A stretch of 64,000 nucleotides of DNA from Rhodoblastus sp963713695 (GTDB taxonomy: Bacteria > Pseudomonadota > Alphaproteobacteria > Rhizobiales > Beijerinckiaceae): contig CAVQMU010000010.1 of NCBI GenBank assembly GCA_963713695.1, forward strand, positions 62,001-126,000, in the 5' to 3' direction. A program made the position numbers and the translations under genes. The notes under the pieces are model-generated. The model saw only the letters and a program-made list of their open reading frames with translations. It did no database searches and was not told the DNA's origin. Shown here piece after piece: positions 36,463-46,313 of this stretch. The first letter of the stretch is position 1. Each line of letters opens with the position of its first letter.

Positions 36463-37169
36463 GACGAACTCCGCGACCGCGGCTGCATCCTGCGGGACAA
36501 CAATTCCGAGGCGACCAGCGCGCCGATCGCCAGACAGGCCGAGACGAGCGACATGGCCAGCGCCGCGCCGTCGCCGCCGGGCGTCTGGGTCAGCACGTAA
36601 ATCTCGGCGGGAATGGTGCGGGTTTCCCCGGGAATGTTGGAGACGAACGTGATGGTCGCGCCGAATTCGCCGAGCGCCTTGGCGAAGCCGAGCACGGCGC
36701 CGGCGATCAGTCCGGGCGCCGCCAGCGGCAAGGTGACGAGGAAGAATACCGCGAGCGGCGGCGCGCCGAGCGTGGCGGCGGCGCTTTCAAGCCGCGGGTC
36801 GATCGCTTCGATCGACAATCTGATGGCGCGCACCATCAGCGGAAAGCCCATGACGCCGGAGGCGAGGGCCGCCCCGGTCCAGCGGAAGGCGAAGACGAGG
36901 CCGAAATGATCGGCGAAAAAGGCGCCAAGCGGCCCGCGACGGCCGAAGGCCAGCAGCAGCGCGAGGCCGGTGACGACTGGGGGCAGCACGAGCGGCAGGT
37001 GGACCAGCGCGTCAACCAGCATCTTGCCGGGAAAGCGCCAGCGCGCGAGCCCATAGGCGACGAATAGAGCGGGGGGCAGGCTGAAAAGGGTCGCGGCGAA
37101 GCCGACGCGAAGGCTGAGCCAGATGGCGTCAATTTGCTCGGGCGAAAAAGTGAAGCCGAAAAGCGTCAT
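36459..37169 (-). CDS. modB: Molybdate ABC transporter permease
   Basis: A 236-residue BPD-type permease with five or six helices, including VGFAATLFSLPPALFVAYGL and LPLVLPPVVTGLALLLAFGR. The EAA loop for contact with ModC is SIEAIDPRLESAAATLGAPP. AKALGEFGATITFVSNIPGE is the conserved ModB stretch. It partners ModC in molybdate uptake. The start overlaps the stop of the upstream nitrilase-family gene (ATGA), so the transcript is amidase-modB-modC. Confidence 0.93.
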   Translation of the reverse strand: MTLFGFTFSPEQIDAIWLSLRVGFAATLFSLPPALFVAYGLARWRFPGKMLVDALVHLPLVLPPVVTGLALLLAFGRRGPLGAFFADHFGLVFAFRWTGAALASGVMGFPLMVRAIRLSIEAIDPRLESAAATLGAPPLAVFFLVTLPLAAPGLIAGAVLGFAKALGEFGATITFVSNIPGETRTIPAEIYVLTQTPGGDGAALAMSLVSACLAIGALVASELLSRRMQPRSRSSS

Positions 37170-37990
37170 GACTGGAAGGCGCGTCTTTGCGCCGCGACGG
37201 GAATTGCGGCGCGCACCCGGGCGACGATGTCCGCGTCGATCCGCGCGGCCACAAAACCCCTGCCGTCGGAAGCCATGGCGGTGCGGTGTCCCCAGGGGTC
37301 GCAGACCAGCGAATGGCCATAGGTGAGGCGGGTCTCGCCTTTCACGTCATGCGCTCCGTATTGCGCCGGGGCGAGCAACCAGCATTGCGTCTCGATGGCG
37401 CGGGCGCGGCAAAGAACGTCCCAATGGTCCTTGCCGGTCTGCAGGGTGAAGGCGGCGGGAAGCACCAGAACCTGCGCGCCTTTTTCGGCCAGGGCCTGGA
37501 ACAGCGCGGGAAAGCGCAGGTCGTAGCAGATGGCGCAGCCGAAGGTCAGGCCTTCACACGAATAGGCGGCAAGTTTTTCGCCCGGCTTGAAGGTGGCGCT
37601 TTCGCGATAGGAGGCGCCGTCGGGCGTCGTCACGTCGAACATGTGGATCTTGCGATAGACGGCGATTTCCGCACCACTCCGGTCAAAGACCACCGTGGTG
37701 TTGGACAGGCTTTGTCCGTCGGGATTCTTTTCGATGAAAGAGCCGGCGTGGATGAAGACCCCGTGCTTTTTCGCGAGATCGCGGCCCAGCGCGTACGCGG
37801 GTCCCTGGCCAAAAACTTCGGCGGCGGCGAATTTTTCCTCGCGCGATCCCCCGAGGAAATCGAAGACTTCGGGCAGGCCGATCCAGTCGGGCTTTTCCTT
37901 CGCCACGGCTTCGTCGACCAGAGCGCGCGCCTGCGCCAGATTGGCCGGCTTGTCGCCGGTCGAATTCATCTGGATCAGGCAGACTTTCAT
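37166..37990 (-). CDS. Nitrilase-superfamily amidase (Nit1 / deaminated glutathione amidase-like)
   Basis: A 274-residue carbon-nitrogen hydrolase with the Glu-Lys-Cys triad clearly placed: Glu41 in PDWIGLPEVFDFLGG, Lys114 in VYRKIHMFDV, and Cys155 in GCAICYDLRFPALF. The His-Met-Phe-Asp after the Lys and the Asp-Leu-Arg-Phe-Pro after the Cys are typical of the Nit branch, whose members hydrolyse deaminated glutathione, a repair function. Omega-amidase activity on 2-oxoglutaramate is an alternative. ATG 37990 is preferred over a longer frame because MKVCLIQMNST starts the fold. It is the first gene of a run with modB and modC, an unusual association. Confidence 0.85.
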   Translation of the reverse strand: MKVCLIQMNSTGDKPANLAQARALVDEAVAKEKPDWIGLPEVFDFLGGSREEKFAAAEVFGQGPAYALGRDLAKKHGVFIHAGSFIEKNPDGQSLSNTTVVFDRSGAEIAVYRKIHMFDVTTPDGASYRESATFKPGEKLAAYSCEGLTFGCAICYDLRFPALFQALAEKGAQVLVLPAAFTLQTGKDHWDVLCRARAIETQCWLLAPAQYGAHDVKGETRLTYGHSLVCDPWGHRTAMASDGRGFVAARIDADIVARVRAAIPVAAQRRAFQS

Positions 37991-38135
37991 GTTTTCCCCG
38001 CGAAAAGGCCTGATGCAACAGAGCAAGTTTGGCGCCGCAAGGCAAGCCGGGGCTTTCCTTTCGCGCGATTCCATATGGGCCTAGACTGCGCCCGGGGCGA
38101 ATCGCGGCCCAAGGAAACGCGGCTCTGGAAATTTC

Positions 38136-39359
38136 ATGCGCTTCACATTTCTCCACGCCGCCGACCTGCATCTGGGCAGCCCGCTCAAGGGGCTGAGCCT
38201 GCGCGATCCGCATCTTGCTGAAAAGATAGGCTCAGCCAGCCGCGAGGCCTTCGAAGCCCTGATCGACCGCGCGCTGGAGGAAAAGATCGCCTTCGCCATT
38301 TTCGCCGGCGATATTTTCGACGGCGACTGGCGCGACGCCTCCATCGCCCTGTTCTTCAACCGCCAGATCGCCCGCCTCAGCCGCGCGGGCGTCCCCCTTT
38401 TCCTGCTCAAGGGCAACCATGACGCCGAATCCGTGGTCAGCAAGAGCGTGGCGCTGCCGGAACTGGCGCGGCAGTTTTCCGCCTCCCGCCCGGAAACGTT
38501 CGAAATTTCGGAATTGCGCACCGCGTTGCACGGCCAGGGCTTTTCCGACCGCGTCGAGAGCGGGAACCTCGCGCAAAACTATCCCCCGCCCAAAAATGGC
38601 TGGTTCAACGTGGGCGTGCTGCACTCCTCGCTCGATGGCCGTCCCGGCCACGCCGCTTACGCGCCATGCAGTCTCGACGACTTGCGCGTGAAGAACTACG
38701 ACTATTGGGCGCTCGGCCATGTTCACGCCTATGAGGTGGTCAGCCGCGACCCCACGATCGTCTATCCCGGCAATCTGCAGGGCCGGTCGATCAGGGAATG
38801 CGGGGCCAAGGGCGCCGTGCTGGTCGACGTCGAGGACGGCGCCATCGCCGGGCTTCGCCGCCTCATCGTCGATCGCGCCCGCTTTGCCCGGATCGAGTTC
38901 GACGCCGGACAATACGACAATTTGCGCGAGCTGTTCCGTGGGGTCGCCGAGCGCGCCGCGGCGGAAGGCGAGCAGGCCGGCGGGCGCCTACTGTCCCTGC
39001 GCATCGTGCTGCAAGGCGCGACCGCCCTGCATCCGGCGCTGGCGGCCGATCCCGCGCGCTTGCGCGACGAGGCGGAAGCGGCGCTGCAACACGCCGGCGA
39101 GATGATCGTGCTGGAAAAGCTGGAGGTCGCCACACGCCCGTTCGCCGCTCCCGGCAAGCGCGACAGCGAAGTCGATTTCGCCGCGCTGCTTGACGAGGTC
39201 CTGGCCGATCCCGCTTTCGTCGAAACCGCGCAATCCGCCTTGAATCTCGTGGAGACGAAGACTCCCCCGGGATCGCCCGCCTTGCGCGAAGACCTTGCCG
39301 CCTTGCTGGCTGAGGCGCGCGATCTCGCGCTCGCGCGTGCGGGGGCGCTTGAGTCATGA
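38136..39359 (+). CDS. YhaO-like DNA repair exonuclease subunit (SbcD-like)
   Basis: A 407-residue calcineurin-type phosphoesterase of the Mre11/SbcD/YhaO group. The metal-binding motifs are present in order: DLHLGSPL near residue 10, AGDIFDGDW near 64, LKGNHDAE near 93, VLHSSLDG near 167, and WALGHVHAYEV near 193. It ends in a helical capping region likely to contact its ATPase partner. Its stop overlaps the ATG of the YhaN-like gene (ATGA), so the two form an Mre11-Rad50-type pair that would act on DNA ends. Confidence 0.9.
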   Translation: MRFTFLHAADLHLGSPLKGLSLRDPHLAEKIGSASREAFEALIDRALEEKIAFAIFAGDIFDGDWRDASIALFFNRQIARLSRAGVPLFLLKGNHDAESVVSKSVALPELARQFSASRPETFEISELRTALHGQGFSDRVESGNLAQNYPPPKNGWFNVGVLHSSLDGRPGHAAYAPCSLDDLRVKNYDYWALGHVHAYEVVSRDPTIVYPGNLQGRSIRECGAKGAVLVDVEDGAIAGLRRLIVDRARFARIEFDAGQYDNLRELFRGVAERAAAEGEQAGGRLLSLRIVLQGATALHPALAADPARLRDEAEAALQHAGEMIVLEKLEVATRPFAAPGKRDSEVDFAALLDEVLADPAFVETAQSALNLVETKTPPGSPALREDLAALLAEARDLALARAGALES

Positions 39360-42300
39360 GGCTGATCGAACTTGCGCTCGACGCCTACGGGCCCTTTTCC
39401 GGCGTCAAGCTCCGGTTCGACCGGGCCGCGCGGCTGCACGTCGTCTATGGCCCCAACGAGGCCGGCAAGACCAGCGCGCTCGCCGCCATCGGCGATCTCT
39501 TCTACGGCGTGCCGCCTCGCGCGGAGAAGAATTTTTTGCGGCCCGCCGACCTGCGCCTCGGCGCGATCGTCGAGGCGCGCAACGGCCAGACGCTGCAATT
39601 TTTTCGCCGGCGCGGGGTCAAGGCGGCGCTGCTTGACGCCACCGGCGCCGCGCTGCCGGACGATTGCCTCGCGCCCTTTCTCGGCGCCGCGAGCCGCTCG
39701 ATTTTCGACCGCGTCTTCGGCCTCGACGCCGAGGCCCTGCGCAAGGGCGGCGAGGAAATGCTGCGCGCCGAAGGGGAGATCGGCGCGAGCCTGTTCGCCG
39801 CCGCATCCGGCCTGCGCGGCCTGCTCGACCTGCGCGGCGGGCTGGAGGATGAGGCGGAGAAGGTCTTTGACGTCAAGAGAGCGGCGCATCGCACCTTCTA
39901 CCAGGCGCTCGACCGGTTCAACGAGGCGCGCCGCGCCGAGAAAGATGCGTCGCTGTCTGATCATGCGCTGAAAGGCTTGCGACGGAAAATCGGCGAAGCC
40001 GGCGAACAACTGGAGGCCCTGCGGGCGCAGGACCGCGCCGAGGACGGCGAGCGCCTGCATCTGCAGCGCCTGTTCAAGGCCATGCCGATCCTGAGGAAAC
40101 TCGCGGAGATGCGCGAACATTTCTCCGCTTTCGACGACCTCGCGCGCTTTTCGGACGATTGGTCGCGAAAGCTGGAAAACCTGCTGGCGGCGCGCGATGC
40201 GGCGCGGGCAATTTTTACGCGCGCAATTCAGGCGCGCGACGAAGTTCGAGAGGAAGTCGAAGAGGCTGCTTTCGATGCCGATATCCTCGGCCATGCTGAA
40301 GCTATCGAGGCGCTGAACCGCGACGCCGGCGCGCAGGAAAAGGCGCTCGAGCATCTGCCGCGCCGCGAAAAAACCTTGCGCGAAATCACTGACAGGTTGC
40401 GGCTGCGGGCGCTGGCCTGCGGCTTGAGCGACGGCGAGGCCCTGCGCGCCGCGGCGCCAGATCCGACGCTGCTGGGCCCCGCGGAAAAACTCGTGGCGCG
40501 CGGGCGCGAGCTGGCGGCGCAAAAGACCGAGCCCCAGGCGGCGCTGGAACGCGAACAGCGCGCCCTCGCGGAGCTTTGCACGAGGCAGGGCGCGGCGGCG
40601 CCCGACAGCCGCGCGCTGGCGGAAAAGCTCGCGGCTTTCGGGGCAGTCGAGAAGGACGACGACATCAGGGCCGATCTCGCCCTGTCCTGCGCGGACGAGG
40701 CGCGGCGCCTTGATGAAAGCTGCGGAAGACTGGCGCCGCCGCTGCCCGATCTCGATCTTTTCGCCCGGGCGCCGAGCCCTGACGCGAACGCCATCGAACA
40801 GGCCGCGCAAAAACTCGAGGCGCTGGCGGCGCGCGAGGCCGAGGCGAGCCGTAGGGCGGCGGAAGGTTTTGAGAAACGCGCGGGCGCCGAGGCGCGGCTG
40901 CGCGCCCTCCGGAAATCCGGCGCCATCGTCAGCCGCGACGATCTCCAGGTTTTGCGTGCGCAACGGGACGCCCATTGGTCGAGCCTCGGCGCGGCGCGTG
41001 GCGACGACGCGGCATGGCGGGCCAGGGCAACGGAATTCCTCGCCGCGCAGGGTCAGGCGGACGCCATCGCCGACGCATTGCTCGCGGACGCCGCGCGCGT
41101 GGTCGAAGCCGAGACCGAGCGTGAAAACATCGCCGCCGCCGAAGCGCTGATCGAGGACGCTGAGCGCCTTGCCGCGACGGCGCGGGAGGCGCGCGAAAAA
41201 CTGCAAGCGGAATGGCTGCGCGACTGGGCCGCCTGCGGCGTGACCCCCGCCGCGCCGCGCGCCATGACGGCGTGGCGCGCGAGTGTGGCCAACCTTCTTT
41301 TGGCGCGCGACTCCCTGAGGACAAAACAAGCGCGGCTCGCGGCGGTCGAGCAGGGATTGCAAAAAATTCTGCCGAGCCTGCAATCTCTCGCGAATGAGGC
41401 CGGGCTCCCGCCCCTGCCGCTCGAAGCGGGGCCACTGGCGCGGCGCATCGCCGGGCGCATCAAGGAGCTGGCGCGCGCGGAAAACGAGGCGCGCGAAATC
41501 TCGCTGCAGATCGCCGCCGCCCCCGCGCGCATAAAAGCCGCGCAGGACCGGCTCACCGAGGTAACTGACGCGGAGGCGGCCTGGCGGCGGGACTATTCCC
41601 TGGCGCTGGCGCGTTTGCGCCTCGACGCCGACGCGACATTCGACGAGGCGCAGGCCCGCATCGCCCTCTGGCGCGAATTGCCGCGCGACTTGCAGGAGGA
41701 GGCGAGCGAACTGCATCGCGTGAAAAGCATCAACGGCGATTTCGCCGCGTTCGAGCAAAGGCTCGACGCGCTTCTCTCGCTCTGCGCCCGCGATATTTCT
41801 CCGCGCCCGGCGCTCGAAGCCGCGAAAGTCCTGCACAAGCGGGTCGCCGTCGAACGCGTGCGCCAGACCACCCGCGCCAATGCCGAAAAGCGGCTCGCCA
41901 AATCCGCGGACGACGCCGCCAGGGCCGAGCAGGCGGCGACCGAGGTCGAGGGCGCGCTGGCCGTGTTTTGCGCGGAGGCCGGCTTTCCCGGCGACGCCGT
42001 GGATCTCTCCCAGAGACTGCGTCGCCGCCTTGAACAGGCGGACGCCATCGCCGCGGAGAACGAGCGCCTCGCCCTGGTGGCCGAAGGCGCGGAGGAGGCG
42101 AAGCTGGAGGAAGAGGCGCGCGCATTCGACGCCGAGGCGGCGCGGCTTCGCCTGGCTGAAATCGACCGTCAGGCTGAGGCGAGGAAGTTGCAGGCGCAGG
42201 AGATTTTCGCGGGCCGGCGGGATGCGGAAAACGAGCTTGCGCGGCTGGGCGAAGGCTTTGGCGCGGAGCACGCGATGTTCGCGCAGGAATCCGCCCGCAC

Positions 42301-42805
42301 CGATATTGCCGGGGAGGCGCGGCGCTGGGCGGTGTTGAAAATCGCCGCGCTGATGGTCGGCGCCGGGCTGGAGAAACATCGCCAGACCCGACAGGACCCG
42401 CTGTTGCTGCGGGCCGGCGAAATTTTTGCCGGACTCACGTCGGGCCGCTATGACGGGCTGCGTCAGGATTTCGGCGAGGACGAAAGGCCGCATCTGCTGG
42501 CGCGCCGATCCGACGGCTCCACCCTGCCGCTGGCGGCGTTGAGCGAGGGTGCGCGCGACCAGCTCTATCTCGCGCTGCGCCTGGCGTTTCTCGAGGATTA
42601 CGCTGGAAGAGCCGAGGCGCCGCCCTTCATCGGCGACGATCTCTTCGCCAGTTTCGACGATGAGCGGCTTGCATCGGGACTACAGGCCCTGGTCGCGGCG
42701 AGCGGCGCCATCCAGCCGATCGTCTTTACCCATCACGCCCATATCGTCGAAATCGCCCGCGCAAAACTGGGCGACAAAGTCCAGATCCTCCGGCTTCAGG
42801 CTTGA
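39356..42805 (+). CDS. YhaN-like AAA ATPase (SbcC/Rad50-type)
   Basis: A 1,149-residue ATPase of the SMC/Rad50 class. The N-terminal head has LIELALDAYGPFSGVKLRFD and Walker A (VVYGPNEAGKTSALAAIGDL). A long Ala/Glu/Arg-rich coiled region (about 200-950) follows. The C-terminal head has LSEGARDQLYLALRLAFLED (signature), PPFIGDDLFASFDDERLASG (Walker B and D-loop) and TPIVFTHHAHIV-like His switch residues (QPIVFTHHAHIVEIARAKLG). It forms a two-gene operon with the exonuclease subunit. High GC leaves a very long open frame on the opposite strand, which is not a gene. Confidence 0.92.
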   Translation: MRLIELALDAYGPFSGVKLRFDRAARLHVVYGPNEAGKTSALAAIGDLFYGVPPRAEKNFLRPADLRLGAIVEARNGQTLQFFRRRGVKAALLDATGAALPDDCLAPFLGAASRSIFDRVFGLDAEALRKGGEEMLRAEGEIGASLFAAASGLRGLLDLRGGLEDEAEKVFDVKRAAHRTFYQALDRFNEARRAEKDASLSDHALKGLRRKIGEAGEQLEALRAQDRAEDGERLHLQRLFKAMPILRKLAEMREHFSAFDDLARFSDDWSRKLENLLAARDAARAIFTRAIQARDEVREEVEEAAFDADILGHAEAIEALNRDAGAQEKALEHLPRREKTLREITDRLRLRALACGLSDGEALRAAAPDPTLLGPAEKLVARGRELAAQKTEPQAALEREQRALAELCTRQGAAAPDSRALAEKLAAFGAVEKDDDIRADLALSCADEARRLDESCGRLAPPLPDLDLFARAPSPDANAIEQAAQKLEALAAREAEASRRAAEGFEKRAGAEARLRALRKSGAIVSRDDLQVLRAQRDAHWSSLGAARGDDAAWRARATEFLAAQGQADAIADALLADAARVVEAETERENIAAAEALIEDAERLAATAREAREKLQAEWLRDWAACGVTPAAPRAMTAWRASVANLLLARDSLRTKQARLAAVEQGLQKILPSLQSLANEAGLPPLPLEAGPLARRIAGRIKELARAENEAREISLQIAAAPARIKAAQDRLTEVTDAEAAWRRDYSLALARLRLDADATFDEAQARIALWRELPRDLQEEASELHRVKSINGDFAAFEQRLDALLSLCARDISPRPALEAAKVLHKRVAVERVRQTTRANAEKRLAKSADDAARAEQAATEVEGALAVFCAEAGFPGDAVDLSQRLRRRLEQADAIAAENERLALVAEGAEEAKLEEEARAFDAEAARLRLAEIDRQAEARKLQAQEIFAGRRDAENELARLGEGFGAEHAMFAQESARTDIAGEARRWAVLKIAALMVGAGLEKHRQTRQDPLLLRAGEIFAGLTSGRYDGLRQDFGEDERPHLLARRSDGSTLPLAALSEGARDQLYLALRLAFLEDYAGRAEAPPFIGDDLFASFDDERLASGLQALVAASGAIQPIVFTHHAHIVEIARAKLGDKVQILRLQA

Positions 42806-42893
42806 CCTAGCGTAAATATGCGCAGGCGCGGGAACTCTGGCGCGGCGCGCGAATTGCTGTAAACTGGACGTCATAATTGTCCGGGGGTGGGCC

Positions 42894-43235
42894 ATGCCCG
42901 AAGCGCGTCGCAATTCAAAGCGTAATCATCTGGTGCGGCTGATGGTTTCCAACTGGGCGCTCGGTTGGGGCGTCGGCTTCGCCTGCGCGGCCGCGGTGCT
43001 GATTTCCAATATCGGGGGCATCAGGGTTCTGCTGCTCAAATCCGACATCATGCTGCAGGCGCTGGCGCTGCTCTTTGGCGGCTTCGGCCTGTTCTTCGGC
43101 GGTGTGGTCTGCGCCACGGCGGTCATGCTGCTGCCGGCGGAAGAGGAAAAACAAGCCGGCCCGGGCGGCGGCCGGCCCGCGCCGGTCCTGCTGCCGGCCT
43201 ACGCCATGGCGCGGATACGCCGGTCGCGCGGCTGA
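42894..43235 (+). CDS. Small two-helix membrane protein of unknown function
   Basis: A 113-residue protein. A basic N-terminus (PEARRNSKRNHLVRLMVSNW) leads to helix 1 (ALGWGVGFACAAAVLISNIG) and helix 2 (LALLFGGFGLFFGGVVCATA). The short basic C-tail is presumably cytoplasmic. No family is recognised with confidence, although small proteins of this form are common in Rhizobiales. It lies 88 bases after the YhaN gene and 86 bases before purU on the same strand. Confidence 0.55.
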   Translation: MPEARRNSKRNHLVRLMVSNWALGWGVGFACAAAVLISNIGGIRVLLLKSDIMLQALALLFGGFGLFFGGVVCATAVMLLPAEEEKQAGPGGGRPAPVLLPAYAMARIRRSRG

Positions 43236-43321
43236 TTCGGGCGGAACAATCGACTTTTTCCGGCTTTGATTCTACACAGCACGGACCTGCCGCTGGGGCG
43301 GCGCCGCCGTGAAAGTCTTCC

Positions 43322-44243
43322 ATGGCCTCCAAGCCAAAATCCGTCAGCCCGAAATCCGCGGCGCCCGAGACTGTCGAGCGCGGCGGCGAAATCCATCGGC
43401 TGCTCCTGAGCTGCCAGAACCGTCCGGGCATTGTCGCCCGCGTCGCCGGCCATATTTTCGAGGCCGGCTTTAACATCGGCGATTCCAGGCAGTTCGACGA
43501 GGTCGAGACCAACCAGTTCTTCATGCGCATCGAGATCAATCCCGCCCGTCCCGATGCGAGCATCGAGGCGTGGCGGAAAAGCTTTTCCGAACTGGCGCGG
43601 GACTTCGGCATGAGCTGGACTCTCAGGGCCGCCTCGCAAAAGACGCGCCTGTTGATCCTCGTGTCGAAATTCGATCATTGCCTCGCCGATCTGCTCTATC
43701 GCTGGCGCATCGGCGAATTGCCCGTGGAGATCGTCGGCATCATCGCCAATTACCCGCGGAAAAACTATCCGCATCTCGATTTCGGCTCCATTCCCTTCCA
43801 CTATTTGCCCGTCAGCCGCGAAACCAAGATGGAGCAGGAGGCGCAGATCTGGTCGCTGTTTCAATCCACCGGCGCCGAACTGGCGGTGCTCGCGCGCTAC
43901 ATGCAGATTCTCTCGGATGGAACTCGCCGCAAAACTCTCGGGACGCTGCATCAACATCCATCATTCCTTCCTGCCGGGCTTCAAAGGCGCGCGCCCCTAT
44001 CACCAGGCCCATGCGAGGGGCGTGAAGGTGATTGGCGCGACGGCGCATTACGTGACCTCGGACCTCGACGAGGGCCCGATCATCGAGCAGGACGTGGAGC
44101 GCATTTCGCATCACCACACGCCGGAAGACCTGATCCGCAAAGGCCGCGACATCGAACGCCGGGTGCTTGCGCGCGCGGTGGGCTATCACGCGGAGAATCG
44201 CATTTTGATCAACGGCTCGAAGACGATCGTGTTTACGGAGTGA
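43322..44243 (+). CDS. purU: Formyltetrahydrofolate deformylase, frame broken
   Basis: About 306 residues after repair of one frame break. The N-terminal ACT domain (LLLSCQNRPGIVARVAGHIF) is followed by a formyltransferase fold: TRLLILVSKFDHCLADLLYR, the substrate strand VEIVGIIANYPRKNY, and catalytic INIHHSFLPGFKGARPYHQA with HxSxLP, then GATAHYVTSDLDEGPIIEQD with the catalytic Asp. The frame changes at GG 43919-43920: removing one G turns ILSDGTRR into ILSDELAAKLSG. The enzyme releases formate from 10-formyl-THF for purine synthesis and to balance one-carbon units. Confidence 0.9.
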
Positions 44244-44265
44244 TTGTTTCAAGCAACGCGAGTGG

Positions 44266-44360
44266 CAGGAATTCGGGGACCAGATCGCATTGCGCGCAGG
44301 GCTGTTGCGGAGGCGTAGGGGCCGTTGGGGCGCAATGCGATCATGTCCTCCGAAATCCGG
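44266..44360. repeat. Long imperfect inverted repeat between convergent genes
   Basis: GATCGCATTGCGC (44283-44295) is a perfect match to the reverse complement of 44330-44342, with a 34-base spacer. The homology continues outward for about a dozen bases with small gaps (ATTCGGGGAC on the left, GTCCTCCGAAAT on the right). It lies between purU (plus) and the ABC exporter (minus), with no T-run, and could be a bidirectional end signal or a dispersed palindromic element. Confidence 0.6.
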
Positions 44361-44385
44361 GACGGTTGGGTGTCCCCGCTCCTTA

Positions 44386-46183
44386 TCACGCCGGCGCCAG
44401 CGCGCCCGCTCCGGCATTGAACTGCAGCCGCGCCAGTCGGGCGTAAAGCCCATCCTTCGCCACGAGTTCAGCATGCGTCCCCTGTTCGACGATCTTGCCG
44501 TCGTCGAGCACGAGGATGCGGTCGGCGGCGAGCACGGTGGCGAGGCGATGCGCGATGATCAGAGTCGTGCGGCCCTGCATCACGTGGTCGAGCGCCTCCT
44601 GCACCAGAATTTCGTTTTCCGCGTCGAGCGCCGACGTCGCCTCGTCCAGCAGGAGGATCGGCGCGTCCTTCAAAATCGCGCGGGCGATGGCGAGGCGCTG
44701 GCGCTGGCCGCCCGAAAGGGTCACGCCGCGCTCGCCGAGATTGGTCGAAAACCCATCGGGCAGGGCGCGGATGAAATCGGAAGCCGCCGCCTGCTCTGCC
44801 GCCGCCTCGATTGACGTCTCGGGCGCCCCGGGCGCGCCATAGGCGATGTTCTCGGACACCGAAGCCGCGAAAATCACGGCGTCCTGCGGCACGAGCGCGA
44901 TTCGGCGGCGCAGCTCGGCCGGATCGACTTTGGCGGCGTCGACGCCATCGACCAGCACCCGGCCCGACGAGGGGTCGTAAAAACGCATCAGCAACTGGAA
45001 CAGCGTCGACTTGCCGGCGCCGGAGGGACCGACGATCGCGACCTTTTCCCCCGGCGCGATATTCAGCGACAGTCCCGCGAACACCGGCTTGTCGGGTCGG
45101 GACGGGTAGGCGAAGCCGATATTCTCGAAAGCGATTTTTCCGCGCGATGGCGAAGGCATCCTCTCCGGCTGGAGGGGAGCTTTGATCAGCGGCTCGATGC
45201 GCATGATTTCGGCGAGACGGCCGGCGGCGCCGGCGGCGGCGGAGATTTCGCTCCAGACTTCCGACAATTGCCCAAGGGAACTCGCGCCAAGCACGGCATA
45301 GAGCACGAATTGCGACAATTCGCCGCTGGTCATCTGCCCGGCCAGCACGTCGCGGGCTCCGAGCCACAAGACGCCGACCACGCTGGCAAGCGCCATGAAA
45401 ATGGCGAAACCCGTCAGCACAGCCCGCGCCTTGGTGGCTGCGCGCGCCGCGAGATAGGCGCCTTCCACGGCCCTGTCAAAACGCGCGCGCGTAAAAGCCT
45501 CGGCGCCGAAGGCCTGCATGGTGCGCGCCGCGCCAAGGTTTTCCGCAGCGAAGGCGCTGGCTTCAGCCAGCGTGTCCTGCGCCGCCCGCGAGCGGCCGCG
45601 CACGGAACGCCCGGCGGCGACGAGCGGCAGCACGATGATCGGAATGGCCACGAGGACGAGGGCCGAAAGCTTGGCGCTGGTGTAGATCATCAGTCCCGTG
45701 GCGCCGACGAACATGAAGAGGTTGCGCAGGGCGATCGACGCGGAGGAGCCGAAGGTCGACTTGAGCTGGGTCGTGTCCGCGGTCAGGCGCGAGACGAGCT
45801 CGCCCGTTTGCGCCGAGTTCGTAAAATGAGGCGTCCAGCCGCGTCAGATGGGCGAAAAAATCGTTGCGCAGGTCGGCGACGATTCGTTCGCCAAGCGTCA
45901 TCACCAGGAAATAGCGCGCCGAGGAGGCCAGCGCCAGCAGGCCGACGACGCCGATCATGGCAAGAAAATAGGAATTGACGACGCCCGCGTGGTCGGCGGC
46001 GAAGCCCCGGTCGATCATGCCGCGCACGGCCAGCGGCATGGCCAGGGTGGCCGCGGAGGCGACCGTCAGGGCTGCCAGCGCGCCAAGCGCCCAGCCGAGC
46101 CTGCGGCGGGCATAGGGCAGGATAGGGGCGAGGGAGCTGAGGGAATCGCGCGGGGAGCGGCTTTGCTTGGGGGCGTCTGTCAT
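44386..46183 (-). CDS. MsbA-like ABC exporter, frame broken
   Basis: About 599 residues after repair. The start MTDAPKQSRSPRDSLSSLAP (ATG 46183) leads to the transmembrane domain (LTVASAATLAMPLAVRGMID, VMTLGERIVADLRNDFFAHL). The coherent second frame resumes with NSAQTGELVSRLTADTTQLK and holds Walker A (VAIVGPSGAGKSTLFQLLMR), signature (GVTLSGGQRQRLAIARAILK) and Walker B (ILLLDEATSALDAENE). The frame changes at the A-run 45823-45826. It is a half-size exporter acting as a homodimer, of the lipid A exporter/multidrug group; the substrate cannot be read. It is convergent with purU and divergent from rpmE. Confidence 0.87.
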
Positions 46184-46242
46184 TTGGGCAATATAGGGAC
46201 GCCCCGCCAAAAAGGCATGGATATTTAAACACTCGAAGCGGC

Positions 46243-46271
46243 TTGCCGGCAGGCGCGGTCTGGTTTATAGA
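46243..46271 (+). promoter_or_regulatory. Predicted housekeeping promoter of rpmE
   Basis: TTGCCG (46243-46248) and TATAGA (46266-46271) are separated by 17 bases, a good sigma-70 match, 87 bases before the rpmE ATG. Confidence 0.6.
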
Positions 46272-46288
46272 GCGCCCTTCCACTTTCC

Positions 46289-46313
46289 CGGCGTTTTCCG
46301 CGCCGCTTTTTTT
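46289..46313 (+). terminator. Terminator-like hairpin in the rpmE leader
   Basis: CGGCG (46289-46293) pairs with CGCCG (46301-46305) over a 7-base loop and is followed by CTTTTTTT (seven T, 46307-46313). It lies inside the leader between the predicted promoter and the rpmE ATG, so it may attenuate rpmE transcription. The stem is short. Confidence 0.45.

Noticed and set aside
38762..42493. 1,243-residue open frame on the minus strand opposite the exonuclease/ATPase pair
   Set aside because: It is antisense to a well-supported SbcDC-like pair. Its composition is a mirror of the GC-rich coding strand and it has no recognisable domain.
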